Shown here: piece after piece, positions 1 through 9,608 of the stretch
Numbering within the stretch: position 1 is the first letter of the stretch
Layout of the letters: every line of letters starts with the position of its first letter
Source: Desulfotignum sp.
GTDB taxonomy: Bacteria; Desulfobacterota; Desulfobacteria; Desulfobacterales; Desulfobacteraceae
DNA length: 35,839 nucleotides
Assembly (NCBI GenBank): GCA_011389715.1
Contig: JAABTU010000222.1
Span: 1-35,839 of the forward strand
Reading direction: 5' to 3'
The notes under the pieces: generated by a model
What the model saw: only the letters and a program-made list of their open reading frames with translations
Database searches by the model: none
Told to the model about the DNA's origin: nothing
Position numbers and translations under genes: made by a program

Positions 1-139
1 GTTCGGTTAAATTGGACTGGTTGTCTGCTTTTTTATTTCCCACAGGCACCTTGACCACCAGGTCTTTGGCCCCAGGGTGCTGATAACAGGCACGCGTTCT
101 TCCCTGATTGATCAGCAGATTGTTATCAAGCACAAGCAT
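1..139 (-). CDS. YrbL-family (PhoP regulatory network YrbL-like) protein, N-terminal fragment truncated by window edge
   Basis: Reverse-strand translation from ATG at 139: MLVLDNNLLINQGRTRACYQHPGAKDLVVKVPVGNKKADNQSNLTE; the G(R/T)xRxCYxHP...KV pattern resembles YrbL N-termini. Not in ORF track because of length. Confidence 0.55.
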   Translation of the reverse strand, partial: MLVLDNNLLINQGRTRACYQHPGAKDLVVKVPVGNKKADNQSNLTE

Positions 140-260
140 GTATCCCCCACTGCAATTGCAGATCATTACAAAAAAATATCTATGACCCAACAAAATTACG
201 TATGGAAAAATCACCAATCATCACAGGCTGGCCGGATGTAAAACCGTGACCCCTGTATTG

Positions 261-1493
261 TCATTTTTTTAATACAGGCGTAACCGGTCTGCCGGTCAAG
301 GCCAGTACGGCAAAAAATGCAAACAGTGCCTGATACCATGAATTATAGATATTGGAACCAGCCAGTCCGTTTACCAGGAAAACCACCGGCCAGGTTGCCA
401 GGCCGGATTTCCACTGCATGGTGTTTTTTACCGTTTCCCATATGCAGCACGCAAACAGCCAGATAAAGGATGCCAACCCCAGAATACCGGTTGATGACAG
501 CAGCATCAGAAAAAGATTATGGGCATGGTATGCCTTTGTGATGTCAAACACCTCCCCTGTGGGTGCCACATAGGGGGAAATCTTTCCTGACAGTGCAAAG
601 GCCGCATAGATGTCTTTATACGCAGACACCCCGACTCCCAGCAGAAAATTCTCCTGCCACATGGCAACAGATATCTTCCATATGGCAATACGGTGATAAA
701 ATGTCAGCAAACTATCCCCTTCTACCCAATGCACGGTGATCCAGATCCCGGTAACAAGCAAAACAGGCCACAAAATTTTTTCAACCCAGCCCATTTTTTT
801 ATACCGAAAGAACAAAATTCCGAAAAATATCCCGGAGAAAGAAGCAATAATGGCAGTTCTAATGGTGGTTTGAACCAGAATCATCAAAGCAGTCATCCCG
901 ATTATTAAAAAGAAAACCCAGTGCTTTGATTTTTCAGATCTGGCTGTCAGTGCCCAGGTCAGAAAAAATGGCGCTGCCATGGCGCACATCCCTGCGAACC
1001 TGGCAGGTTCTTTGAGTTTGCTTGTATACCGTTCAATGGAACGGCCAAACAGATCATAGCCGGCACCATAGGCCATGAGTGTATTCACGCCGGCAAACAA
1101 GACACCTGCTGCAAGGCCCCATAAAAGATACCTGCTGATCTGTCTTCGGGTTGACAGATCCAGCATTGCGCAGACAAAAAGAAAAAACCGGATAAAAACA
1201 ATGTCATGTAATGCCCCTTTGCTCCCGGCACCGTTAATGGCAAGACTTAAGACGATGCAGCAAAGCCAGGCCGCCCATGCCAGAACCGCAGGGTTGGTGA
1301 CAATGCGGGAGAACGGATTTTCCCGCAAAATAACGGCTCTAACGATCCAGACAAGACCTGCCAGGGAAACCATGGCTTCAAACCCTGCATTTCCGATCAC
1401 AATTCCCACGGGAACAGCAGCCCCGAGAAACAGGATGGTGTTATCCAGATATCTGCCCCATTTCATGGGTGTCACATTTTTTAATGTCTGCAT
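261..1493 (-). CDS. waaL: O-antigen ligase / Wzy-like polysaccharide membrane protein
   Basis: 410 aa, many TM segments, periplasmic-loop motif ...YHAHNLFLMLLSSTGILGLASF typical of the O-antigen ligase family (Wzy_C). Confidence 0.8.
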   Translation of the reverse strand: MQTLKNVTPMKWGRYLDNTILFLGAAVPVGIVIGNAGFEAMVSLAGLVWIVRAVILRENPFSRIVTNPAVLAWAAWLCCIVLSLAINGAGSKGALHDIVFIRFFLFVCAMLDLSTRRQISRYLLWGLAAGVLFAGVNTLMAYGAGYDLFGRSIERYTSKLKEPARFAGMCAMAAPFFLTWALTARSEKSKHWVFFLIIGMTALMILVQTTIRTAIIASFSGIFFGILFFRYKKMGWVEKILWPVLLVTGIWITVHWVEGDSLLTFYHRIAIWKISVAMWQENFLLGVGVSAYKDIYAAFALSGKISPYVAPTGEVFDITKAYHAHNLFLMLLSSTGILGLASFIWLFACCIWETVKNTMQWKSGLATWPVVFLVNGLAGSNIYNSWYQALFAFFAVLALTGRPVTPVLKK

Positions 1494-1545
1494 ACCATTT
1501 TCTTCTTTGCCATATAAAAGCCATTTTATTTTTACGATGCCAGCC

Positions 1546-1629
1546 TTAGTGCCTTACTCCTCAGTTTCTTTTAAAAAAAACAAGAAAATGAGAAGGGACA
1601 AATGGGTTGCGGGTTTCCCGCGTTAGTTT
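1546..1629 (+). repeat. Copy A of ~84 bp dispersed inverted repeat
   Basis: TTAGTGCCTTACTCCTCAGTTTCTTTTAAAAAAAACAAGAAAATGAGAAGGGACAAATGGGTTGCGGGTTTCCCGCGTTAGTTT; reverse complement found at 15737-15819 with one A-run length difference. Confidence 0.95.
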
Positions 1630-1671
1630 AAAAAGTGTTCACAGAAGTGTTGGGTATTGTATCACGGTTTC

Positions 1672-2817
1672 TCACAGGCGTGGCGGTGCTGCCGCCAATT
1701 CTTCATACAGCCTGAGGGTTTTTGCGCACATATGGGCTGTGGTAAAATGATCTGCCACCCATGCCATGGCCCTGGCACCCATTTTTTTTCTTTTTTGTTC
1801 ATCTTTTACAGCTTCTGCCAGGACGTTTGCAAACCCCTCCACATCAAAAGGAGAAAAAAGCCAGCCGGTTTTTCCAGCAACAATGGTTTCAAGGCTTCCG
1901 CCGTGTGCTGTTGCCACCACAGGAACGCCCATGGCCTGGGACTCCACCCCTACCCTGCCGAATGACTCCGGATGGATGGAAGCACTTATGGTGACATCAC
2001 AAAGCATAAAGGCAGCTGCCATGTCACTGGAATGCCCTGCAAAAACAACCCGGTCTCCCAAACCTTTTTCCAATGCTTCTTTTTGTAACCGGGCAGCATA
2101 GTCAGGTTTTTCATTCATATCTCCTACCAGGACAGCAGTCCATGAAAGATGCTTTATCTTCTCAAGGGCTGATAAAAAAAGCCTGTGGCCTTTCAGTTCT
2201 GTAAACCTTCCAGGGAGCATCAGAACAGGACCGCTTCTTTCATCAATTTTCCACTTTTTCCTGAGATCAGACACCTTTTGTTTATCTACCAGCAGAGGAT
2301 CAAAGCATGATGCATCAAAACCGCGATGGATTACCTTCACATGTTTTCCACAGACACCATATTGGTGACAGATATGCTCCTTGATCAGTTTGGAAACCGC
2401 AATAACCCGTTCCCCTTTGGTCATGACCGCAGAGTATCGGTTAATTGAATAAAATCCGTGAAATGTGGTCACAATTCTCGGCCGTGTTGCTCCGGGGATG
2501 GATTTTCCCGCCAGCAGTCCCATCCACGCCGGTAATCTGGAGCGCAGGTGCAGTATGTCCACCTTTTCTTTTATAAACAATTGTCTGAGGCGGGGTATGC
2601 AAAACAAAGCCCTGGGATTTTTCTCTCCCACAGGCAGGGTGATATGTTCACTGCCATTTTTTATAAGCGCTTCCACCATTGGGCCGCCATTGGAAACCAC
2701 AATGGACCGGTGGCCGTTTTTTACAAAAAACGCACCTGTTTCAAGGGTGCCTCTTTCAACCCCGCCGGTGATCAATTCCGGCAGCATCTGAACTATTGTA
2801 AGCGATCGGGCCACCAT
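1672..2817 (-). CDS. Glycosyltransferase family 4 protein
   Basis: Starts MVARSLTIVQMLPELITGGVERGTLE; C-terminal SIHPESFGRVGVESQAMGVPVVATAHGGSLETI is a GT4 donor-binding (Glycos_transf_1) signature. Start chosen at ATG 2817 (ORF opens at 2841). Confidence 0.88.
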   Translation of the reverse strand: MVARSLTIVQMLPELITGGVERGTLETGAFFVKNGHRSIVVSNGGPMVEALIKNGSEHITLPVGEKNPRALFCIPRLRQLFIKEKVDILHLRSRLPAWMGLLAGKSIPGATRPRIVTTFHGFYSINRYSAVMTKGERVIAVSKLIKEHICHQYGVCGKHVKVIHRGFDASCFDPLLVDKQKVSDLRKKWKIDERSGPVLMLPGRFTELKGHRLFLSALEKIKHLSWTAVLVGDMNEKPDYAARLQKEALEKGLGDRVVFAGHSSDMAAAFMLCDVTISASIHPESFGRVGVESQAMGVPVVATAHGGSLETIVAGKTGWLFSPFDVEGFANVLAEAVKDEQKRKKMGARAMAWVADHFTTAHMCAKTLRLYEELAAAPPRL

Positions 2818-3863
2818 CTCTCCAATATTGTTGCGGCACACCGCCGGGCCTCATTCAGGTGTGAATAATCCGGATATACCGCATTCTGCATAAATGATGC
2901 AAAGGATACAATTTTGTTGTTTTTTTCCAGAAGCGCAATTGCACGGGCCAGCCGGATTCCCTTTTTTTTCCAGTCCACCGGCAGAATGCCCACCCGGCAT
3001 CCAGCTGAAAGCGCCTCATATACCATGGAAACAGAATCCGCACTCACCCATACAACATTGGATTCTGCATACCGGTTTTCAATCCAGCCGGAACCGGTTT
3101 GTTCAAAGGGAACAAACCGAGTGCCGGAACAGTCTTTTGCAATATCAGCCAGCATGAAAACCATTTCATTGGGGGTACGGGGAGAGGTGGACAGGGTCCA
3201 GGAAATATGGGGCTGGATATCAAGCACCCGGCAGACCTGATCTGCCATTTTTTCATTATCCCAGTGATGGGTTTTGCTGTCTATGCCGCCAATGACAACC
3301 AGCCCCTGCAAAGGATCATGGATATTGCAGTTAACCGCTGTATTGGGCGGCCCCAGGGTGGTAACAATATTGTCTGCTGCTTTCGGGGCATCATGTTCCG
3401 GGATAAAACACAGATCCATATACTTTGCCAGAGGCCATTCAGGGGTCATGCAGGTGACAACCTTTCCCCCGTGTCTGCGGCGGTGCAAAAGCATGGGGAT
3501 ATGGGTGTGGGTGCCTGTACCCAGAATCAGATCCGGTTTCGCCGGATCTGATTTTTTATTTTTCAGTTTACCCCCCAAGAAGCCCAGCCAATCATGAAAA
3601 ATGCGGGACAGGTTGTAATCGGGCAAAAACACCTCGGCTGCCTGAACCGGGGTGAATTCCTTTAAAGCATGAATCAGGCCCCGGGTCTGTTTTACATGTC
3701 CCGGCCGGGTATCATAAAAGGCAGTGATGCACAATGGAGGCTGTTTATGCAAAAATAGTATCCTTATATTTCCATCTTCATCAAATAGTAGAGAAGGGCT
3801 TGGTCTTCCACCGGTTGTGTACCCAGAAATATTGTTCCGGGCATTGTCTGACCATGGTTTCAA
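2793..3863 (-). CDS. ELM1 (mitochondrial fission) family protein / GT-B-like nucleotide-diphospho-sugar epimerase
   Basis: Motifs TAFYDTRPGHVKQTRGL, ILGTGTHTHIPMLL, CMTPEWPLAKYMDLCFIPEHD, SADSVSMVYEALSAG match bacterial ELM1-family proteins of LPS loci. Start uncertain: ORF overlaps the upstream acyltransferase end. Confidence 0.8.
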   Translation of the reverse strand: MKPWSDNARNNISGYTTGGRPSPSLLFDEDGNIRILFLHKQPPLCITAFYDTRPGHVKQTRGLIHALKEFTPVQAAEVFLPDYNLSRIFHDWLGFLGGKLKNKKSDPAKPDLILGTGTHTHIPMLLHRRRHGGKVVTCMTPEWPLAKYMDLCFIPEHDAPKAADNIVTTLGPPNTAVNCNIHDPLQGLVVIGGIDSKTHHWDNEKMADQVCRVLDIQPHISWTLSTSPRTPNEMVFMLADIAKDCSGTRFVPFEQTGSGWIENRYAESNVVWVSADSVSMVYEALSAGCRVGILPVDWKKKGIRLARAIALLEKNNKIVSFASFMQNAVYPDYSHLNEARRCAATILERWWPDRLQ

Positions 3864-4677
3864 CAGCTGTTACATAATTCTGGGTATTGACTTCAATGTC
3901 CTTGATGGGGCAACCGGTCCTCTGCAGAGGAATTTCCGGCAGAAATTCAACAACATAACGGGCATTTTTTTTCACCATGAAAACCGGCACCACCGAAGCA
4001 CTGGATTTTAAAACAAGTTTGGCCACGCTGTTTTTGGAACAGGCCGGTCTGCCGAAAAAATCCGTGACCACACCATTATACCATCCGGCATTCTGGTCAA
4101 ACAAAGTGGCCACAACGCCCCCGTGATGCAAAATTTTGTCAATTTTTCTGGCTGCCCCCCCTGTGGGGATCATCACAGTCCCAAACCGCTGCCGCATCTC
4201 AAGCATGAGATGTTCCAGGGGCAAAAAGTCAAATTTCCGGTATATCGCATAGAGATATTTTATCCCGGCTGCCTGCTGGGCTGCCACAAGCAGTTCAAAA
4301 TTTCCCATATGACAGGTGAGCAAAATAATTCCCCTGCCTTTTTTTTTTGCATTTTCAAAATATCTGCGGCCTTTTACCGAAAAATACGGGGCCAGGGTTT
4401 TCCATGACTTTCCATAGAACCAGATCACTTCAAACGGGATGCCGGCAATATTTTTAAATATGGTTTTTGTCAGCCTTTCTGCCTCAAAATGACTGAATCT
4501 TCCCGGATACGCTGTTTGAATGTTTTCAAGGGCAACGGTTCTGTGGCGCTTGTCAATTTTGTACCAGACCAGCCCCAGCATATCTGAAAAAAAACGCAGC
4601 ACACCCCTCGGCAGCATGCCAAGTAAAAAAAACACCTGCCTGATCAACTGGTATGCAATGGTCTCTTTGGCCGTCAT
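3781..4677 (-). CDS. Lysophospholipid / lipid A acyltransferase (LpxL/HtrB family)
   Basis: LLTCHMGNFELL (HxxxE-like lipid A acyltransferase motif), terminal EQYFWVHNRWKTKP. Confidence 0.9.
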   Translation of the reverse strand: MTAKETIAYQLIRQVFFLLGMLPRGVLRFFSDMLGLVWYKIDKRHRTVALENIQTAYPGRFSHFEAERLTKTIFKNIAGIPFEVIWFYGKSWKTLAPYFSVKGRRYFENAKKKGRGIILLTCHMGNFELLVAAQQAAGIKYLYAIYRKFDFLPLEHLMLEMRQRFGTVMIPTGGAARKIDKILHHGGVVATLFDQNAGWYNGVVTDFFGRPACSKNSVAKLVLKSSASVVPVFMVKKNARYVVEFLPEIPLQRTGCPIKDIEVNTQNYVTAVETMVRQCPEQYFWVHNRWKTKPFSTI

Positions 4678-4744
4678 TTTTTACATATCCACCATAAACT
4701 TAGCGCGCTATCGCGCGGGCTTTTAGTATTTAGCCATTAGCTTG

Positions 4745-4780
4745 TTAGCTGTTAGCTGTTAGCTGAAAACCTAACAGCTA
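4745..4780. repeat. TTAGCTG heptamer repeat (3 tandem units) with hairpin
   Basis: TTAGCTG x3 at 4745-4765; TAGCTGTTAG (4753-4762) pairs perfectly with CTAACAGCTA (4771-4780). Confidence 0.9.
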
Positions 4781-4838
4781 CATGCAAATTTCCATACTGT
4801 ATATTGCACTGCCCATGTATGTTCACACCCGCGCGGTG

Positions 4839-5942
4839 TCATATATGCAGCCGGCTTGTTATAAAGGATTGAAATCTTTTTTCCTTTGTAAAAACCAGCT
4901 GCACCCCCACCACTGCCAGGTCTTTCCCCCATTTCTTTCGGGGATCCAGTTTTACCCAGTCCTTCTGGGTGGTAACCAGCATATCTGCTCCCAAAGACAC
5001 CGCCCGATCCTGAATCTTGCGGATATCTGCCCCCTTATACCGGTAATGATCTGCAAATTCAAGGTGGTCAAAAATTCTGACTCCCAGGTGCTGGATAGTC
5101 CGATAAAAGGATCGGTTATCGCTGATGCCGGAAAACAGCACGACGCGAAGGCCTTTAAGACTGTCCAGCCGTGTATGCGGCTTACTGCCCTGCCCGGATA
5201 TCCAGGTGTACAAAAATGGCTGGTGCCTGGTATAAAACACAGGCAGATGCGGTGCCAGGCAGGAGACAGGGTGGGGTTTTCGGGGGATGATATCCGGACA
5301 CCTGGTCAGGATTACGGCATGGGCCCGGGCAAGTGCCCGGGCAGCAGGCTCCCGAAGCCGTCCTGCCGGCAGCATCCGGCCGTTGCCAAAAGGCTGGTCA
5401 TGGTCCATGAGCAAAAGGTCAATATCTCTTTTCAACCGGATATGCTGGAATCCGTCATCCAGCACCATGATATCCGGTGACAGGCGCCGCATGGCCAGCA
5501 GACCTGCCAGGTATCTGTTTTTTCCCACCACCACGGGAAACTGCTTCATCCGGGCCATCATATGGGGCTCATCTCCGGCCTGGTCCGCATCCAGGAACAG
5601 GTCGCATCCATTGCCCACAACAGCGGCAGCTTTTTTCAAACGGCCTCTGTATCCGCGGCTGATGACCACCGGTTTTCTGCCAAGCCTTGTGAGCAGATCT
5701 GCCATATATATTGCCATGGGGGTTTTCCCGGTTCCGCCGGCTGTGATATTGCCCACGGATATCACCGGGCATGGCAGGCTTTTTTGACCAAGGCAGCCGG
5801 ACCGGTATAACCGGTTTCTGAAAACTGTACCTGCGCCATAGAGATATGAAGCTGCCACCAGCAGCCCCTCAAATGAACACACTGTGGGCTGATAGTTCTG
5901 CCCGGAAACCTGGATGATTTTTTTTTCAAGGGGCTTAAACAT
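4839..5942 (-). CDS. lpxK: Tetraacyldisaccharide 4'-kinase
   Basis: VISVGNITAGGTGKTPMAIYMADLL...VVISRGYRGRL and VLDDGFQHIRLKRDIDLLLMD, LpxK signatures. Start set at ATG 5942; the ORF-track extension to 6092 lies over waaA. Confidence 0.95.
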   Translation of the reverse strand: MFKPLEKKIIQVSGQNYQPTVCSFEGLLVAASYLYGAGTVFRNRLYRSGCLGQKSLPCPVISVGNITAGGTGKTPMAIYMADLLTRLGRKPVVISRGYRGRLKKAAAVVGNGCDLFLDADQAGDEPHMMARMKQFPVVVGKNRYLAGLLAMRRLSPDIMVLDDGFQHIRLKRDIDLLLMDHDQPFGNGRMLPAGRLREPAARALARAHAVILTRCPDIIPRKPHPVSCLAPHLPVFYTRHQPFLYTWISGQGSKPHTRLDSLKGLRVVLFSGISDNRSFYRTIQHLGVRIFDHLEFADHYRYKGADIRKIQDRAVSLGADMLVTTQKDWVKLDPRKKWGKDLAVVGVQLVFTKEKRFQSFITSRLHI

Positions 5943-7245
5943 GGCTGTCCTCCAGGCCCAGAAGGCAGAACCTGTCCAGGGTACGTTCCACTGCTCCCGA
6001 ATTTTTTTCACACACCTGAAATGCCCTGTTCCCCATATCTGCAGCCAGGCCGGGCCGGGTGAGCAGCATCTGAAGGGCCTGTGCCAGACCATCCTGGTCC
6101 GCCGCCTGACAGGCGGCTTTTTGGGCTAAAAGCAGGTCCACAATCCCTGAAAAATCATCCATATGGGGACCAAACAATATTGGTTTCTTAAACATGGCCG
6201 GTTCCAGGGGATTATGCCCGCCAAAAGGGACCAGGGAACCGCCGATGAACGCAGCATCACACACCGCATAGGCAGATGACAACACCCCGAGACAATCCAG
6301 AAGCATCACCGGGGTCTTGTCAGGATGATCCCGGGTCATGGAAAGCAGCCTGGGCCGATGTCCCTGGCGGGCCAGGGCATCTGCCACCTGTCTGCATCTG
6401 GCCGGGTCCCGGGGGGCCACAACCAGTTTCAGGCCGGGAACTGCCTGCTGCACCTGGTGGAAAACCGCCAGGAGCATGCCTTCTTCTCCCGGGTGGGTGG
6501 ACCCGGCTATCCAGAGCCTGTCAGTCTTTTGGATACCAAACCAGGTTTTAAGATCTGTTTCCTGCTTTTTGTCCAGAACCAGAAGGGGCTGATCAAACTT
6601 GATATTGCCTGCCAGTGTCAGGCGTTCTTTTGGAAACCCCAATGCTTCAAACCGGTCCTGGTCTTTTCCGGTCTGCACCAGAACATGGGACAGCCCGGAA
6701 AAAAACAGTGCCCCTGCCCGCCCCAGCCGGCGGTATTGGTGAAAGGATTTTTTTGAAAGCCGGGCATTGGCCAGGACCACTGGGATATTGTTCTGCAGCA
6801 TGCTGTGGAGAAACCCGGGCCACAGGTCTGTTTCAACCAGACAGACCAAGTCCGGTGAAATGAGATGCCGGACTCTTTCAACGGCCCATGGCAGGTCAAA
6901 GGGGAAATAGGCAATCTGTGATACCAGGTGGTGGCCGGGTCTGCAGAACAGATGTTGTGCCGTATCAAACCCTGTCCGGGTGGTGGTGGTAAAAATGATA
7001 TCCATTTTCGGATACCGCTGTCTCACAGCTTTGACCAGCGGCAGGGCGGACCGCACCTCTCCCACGGACAGGGCATGTATCCATATACGTTTTTGAAACC
7101 CGGTTTTTTTTTGAATGCCTGTTTTTATCCCCAGGCGCTGGAGCAGGTTGGCCCGCCTTTTTTCAGATACCAGCCAGACAAGGGGTAAAAAGGGCAGCAT
7201 AAGGACAAATCCCGCAGATACCAGGGTATGATACAGCAGCAGCAT
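5935..7245 (-). CDS. waaA: 3-deoxy-D-manno-octulosonic acid transferase
   Basis: IWIHALSVGEVRSALPLVKAVRQRYP...FTTTTRTGF; PVVLANARLSKKSFHQYRRLG; IGGSLVPFGGHNPLEPA: KdtA/WaaA motifs. Start at ATG 7245 (ORF opens upstream inside lptG). Confidence 0.95.
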   Translation of the reverse strand: MLLLYHTLVSAGFVLMLPFLPLVWLVSEKRRANLLQRLGIKTGIQKKTGFQKRIWIHALSVGEVRSALPLVKAVRQRYPKMDIIFTTTTRTGFDTAQHLFCRPGHHLVSQIAYFPFDLPWAVERVRHLISPDLVCLVETDLWPGFLHSMLQNNIPVVLANARLSKKSFHQYRRLGRAGALFFSGLSHVLVQTGKDQDRFEALGFPKERLTLAGNIKFDQPLLVLDKKQETDLKTWFGIQKTDRLWIAGSTHPGEEGMLLAVFHQVQQAVPGLKLVVAPRDPARCRQVADALARQGHRPRLLSMTRDHPDKTPVMLLDCLGVLSSAYAVCDAAFIGGSLVPFGGHNPLEPAMFKKPILFGPHMDDFSGIVDLLLAQKAACQAADQDGLAQALQMLLTRPGLAADMGNRAFQVCEKNSGAVERTLDRFCLLGLEDSHV

Positions 7246-7249
7246 CTCA

Positions 7250-8332
7250 CTATTCCGTATTGATGAGGAAAATTGTGCCTGCGCACAGAAAAAAGATATT
7301 GGCGGCCCAGGGGGCAGCCACTGCCGGCAGCACCCCGGCATATCCCATGGACAGACAGATGCCGTACATGACCCAGTAAGAAAAGGCAATCACCACGCCA
7401 ACGCCGATGCCTGCCGGCAGATTGGCCTTGACAAAGCTGCGCATGCCTGTGGCTGCACCGGTGAGGGCCATGATGATACAGATAAATGGAAAGGCTGCTT
7501 TTCCATGCATATCCACCTGATAGGTGGTGGCATCATACCCTTCGCTTTTGACCTTATCCACATAGGCTTTGAGTTCAAAAAAACCCATCTCATCGGATGT
7601 CCTGACCAGTTGGCCAAGGTTCTCCGGCACCAGGCCCATGCCCAAGTCAACCAGTTTCATATCTGACAGCACCACATCATAATCGCCGGTGTCAGGATTA
7701 TAGGTCTGCTCAACAACATCTTCCAGCAGCCACTGATCCAGTTCATACCGGCCGTGACCGGCATCAATCCTGGAAACAAGGGTAAAATCATCTGCCATGG
7801 TACTGGCACAGACGCCTGCCACTGTCTGCTGGACCGGATCAAAAAAGCGGATGTGCACTATGGTGTTTTGGGATTTTATCCAGATATCATTGCGGTTACG
7901 GGAAATATTGTCCTGACTGCGTATCTCATTCTGGCGGATATGATTGGCTTTTGCCATGGACAAAGGCACCAGGGATTCCCCCATGAAAAACATCACGCCC
8001 ACAAGCACAACACTTGCTGCAAGTGCGGGTTTGACCAGAAAATATACAGAAATGCCGGAAGACTTGACAGCAGTGAGTTCATTGTTTTTGTTCATCAACC
8101 CGAACACGGCAATGGTGGCCAGCAGAATGGCGGCCGGTGTGAGCTGCAAAAACATGAACGGCAGTTTCAGCACAACATACCAGAAGGCCTGGATCATGGA
8201 AATATCGGAATCCAGAAATTTGTCCATCCGGGAAAGGTAATCAATGACCACGAACAGCACCAGGATCACGGTCTGAATAATACCGAAAAATTTGGCAAAT
8301 TCTTTCAGCCAGTATCTATGCAGACATGTCAT
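7250..8332 (-). CDS. lptG: LPS export ABC transporter permease LptG
   Basis: LptF/LptG permease family architecture (TM helices, VALKS-like segment ELTAVKSSGIS, periplasmic beta domain); adjacent to a second paralog. Confidence 0.9.
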   Translation of the reverse strand: MTCLHRYWLKEFAKFFGIIQTVILVLFVVIDYLSRMDKFLDSDISMIQAFWYVVLKLPFMFLQLTPAAILLATIAVFGLMNKNNELTAVKSSGISVYFLVKPALAASVVLVGVMFFMGESLVPLSMAKANHIRQNEIRSQDNISRNRNDIWIKSQNTIVHIRFFDPVQQTVAGVCASTMADDFTLVSRIDAGHGRYELDQWLLEDVVEQTYNPDTGDYDVVLSDMKLVDLGMGLVPENLGQLVRTSDEMGFFELKAYVDKVKSEGYDATTYQVDMHGKAAFPFICIIMALTGAATGMRSFVKANLPAGIGVGVVIAFSYWVMYGICLSMGYAGVLPAVAAPWAANIFFLCAGTIFLINTE

Positions 8333-9515
8333 GGTGCATCATTCTCAAAAATCGGTTTTGCAGCCGGCGCATCATCCTGGTTACAACCAATGGCATTTTC
8401 ACCGGTTTTTCCCGGGCATTGCGCCGAAGCAGGTAAATACCGGCAGCACCCATAATCAGGTTGGGCAGCCACATGCCCAAAACAGGCGGGAAATATCCGG
8501 TTTCCCCGGCCGACCATCCGGCTGCCAGAAAAAAATAATAGACCAGTAGGAAAAACACCCCCATACCAAATCCTGAAGACCTGCGCAAAGAAAGGGACTG
8601 GACCCCTAAGGGAAAGGCCAGAAGTCCCATTGCCAGACAGGCAAACGGGACAGAAAATTTTTCATGCAACACCATCATTGCTTCGCTCATTTCGGCGGTG
8701 TCCCGGGGCCCAGTGCGGATGAACCCGATGAGGTCATTCAGATTCAGTTCATCCAGATCCTTTCTGATTCTGCCCGGCCCCTGGTGCATGGCAGCCAGAT
8801 CGATATTGATGTCATAATTGCCGAAATGGATGGTGGAAACCGTTTTATCCCCCACATCCACCTGGTTGATCATCCCGTCATACAAGCGTATGGTATATAT
8901 ATTGTCATTTTGAGAGTGGATCAGCCTGCCCCGGGGAGCCATCGATATCCGGGTCATGCCCGAAACAGTGCGGTCCTCGATAAAAACATCGGCAAGGTCC
9001 TTTGTTTTCATGTCCACATGGGAAACATAGATCATGATATCTTTGAGCCGGGAATTGAACTGCCGTTCCTGGAGTGCCAGATCAATACTCGACCGGGCCA
9101 TTTCAATGGTTTTCTGCTTAATGGACAATTTGCCCCAGGCAACACCGGATATGGTTATCCACAGGGTCAGAGCGGTTCCCAAAAAACAGAAAATCAGCAC
9201 CGGAGGCAACAGCCGGTACAGGGACAGGCCAGCCCCTTTTAACGCAACAATTTCATTTTCCCCGGACATGCGCATGAATGTAAGGAGCACGGAAATCATT
9301 ACAGACATGGGAATGGTGAACTCCAGAAACCGGGGCAGCGTATATAAAACCATCATCAGGATGGCAAAAATATCTGCATTATAGTTCACCACCAGATTGG
9401 TGATATCCGGAATCCTTGTCATCAGGAATACAAAGGTCAGAAAAAAAAGACTGATGCCAAACGGCGGCAGAAATTCTTTGAAGATATATCGGTGTATTAT
9501 ATTCACAGGTATCAT
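8316..9515 (-). CDS. lptF: LPS export ABC transporter permease LptF
   Basis: MIPVNIIHRYIFKEFLPPFGISLFFLTFVFLMTRI; ENEIVALKGAGLSLYRLLPP. Start at ATG 9515. Confidence 0.9.
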   Translation of the reverse strand: MIPVNIIHRYIFKEFLPPFGISLFFLTFVFLMTRIPDITNLVVNYNADIFAILMMVLYTLPRFLEFTIPMSVMISVLLTFMRMSGENEIVALKGAGLSLYRLLPPVLIFCFLGTALTLWITISGVAWGKLSIKQKTIEMARSSIDLALQERQFNSRLKDIMIYVSHVDMKTKDLADVFIEDRTVSGMTRISMAPRGRLIHSQNDNIYTIRLYDGMINQVDVGDKTVSTIHFGNYDINIDLAAMHQGPGRIRKDLDELNLNDLIGFIRTGPRDTAEMSEAMMVLHEKFSVPFACLAMGLLAFPLGVQSLSLRRSSGFGMGVFFLLVYYFFLAAGWSAGETGYFPPVLGMWLPNLIMGAAGIYLLRRNAREKPVKMPLVVTRMMRRLQNRFLRMMHHDMSA

Positions 9516-9608
9516 TTTTGATGGAAAATATAAGCTTGCACCCAAAGTGTCAAGGCACAAAACAAATACCGGTTTCCACGCCTGCTGTTTCGTGATAATA
9601 AAGAAGGC

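Noticed and set aside
252-278. CCTGTATT...AATACAGG hairpin spanning the waaL stop codon
   Set aside because: 8-bp perfect stem, but no T-tract follows on the minus strand, so not supported as an intrinsic terminator.
4701-4724. GCGCGCTATCGCGCGGGCTTTT as a terminator
   Set aside because: On the plus strand it resembles a hairpin with short T-run, but both flanking genes are on the minus strand and no plus-strand gene ends there.
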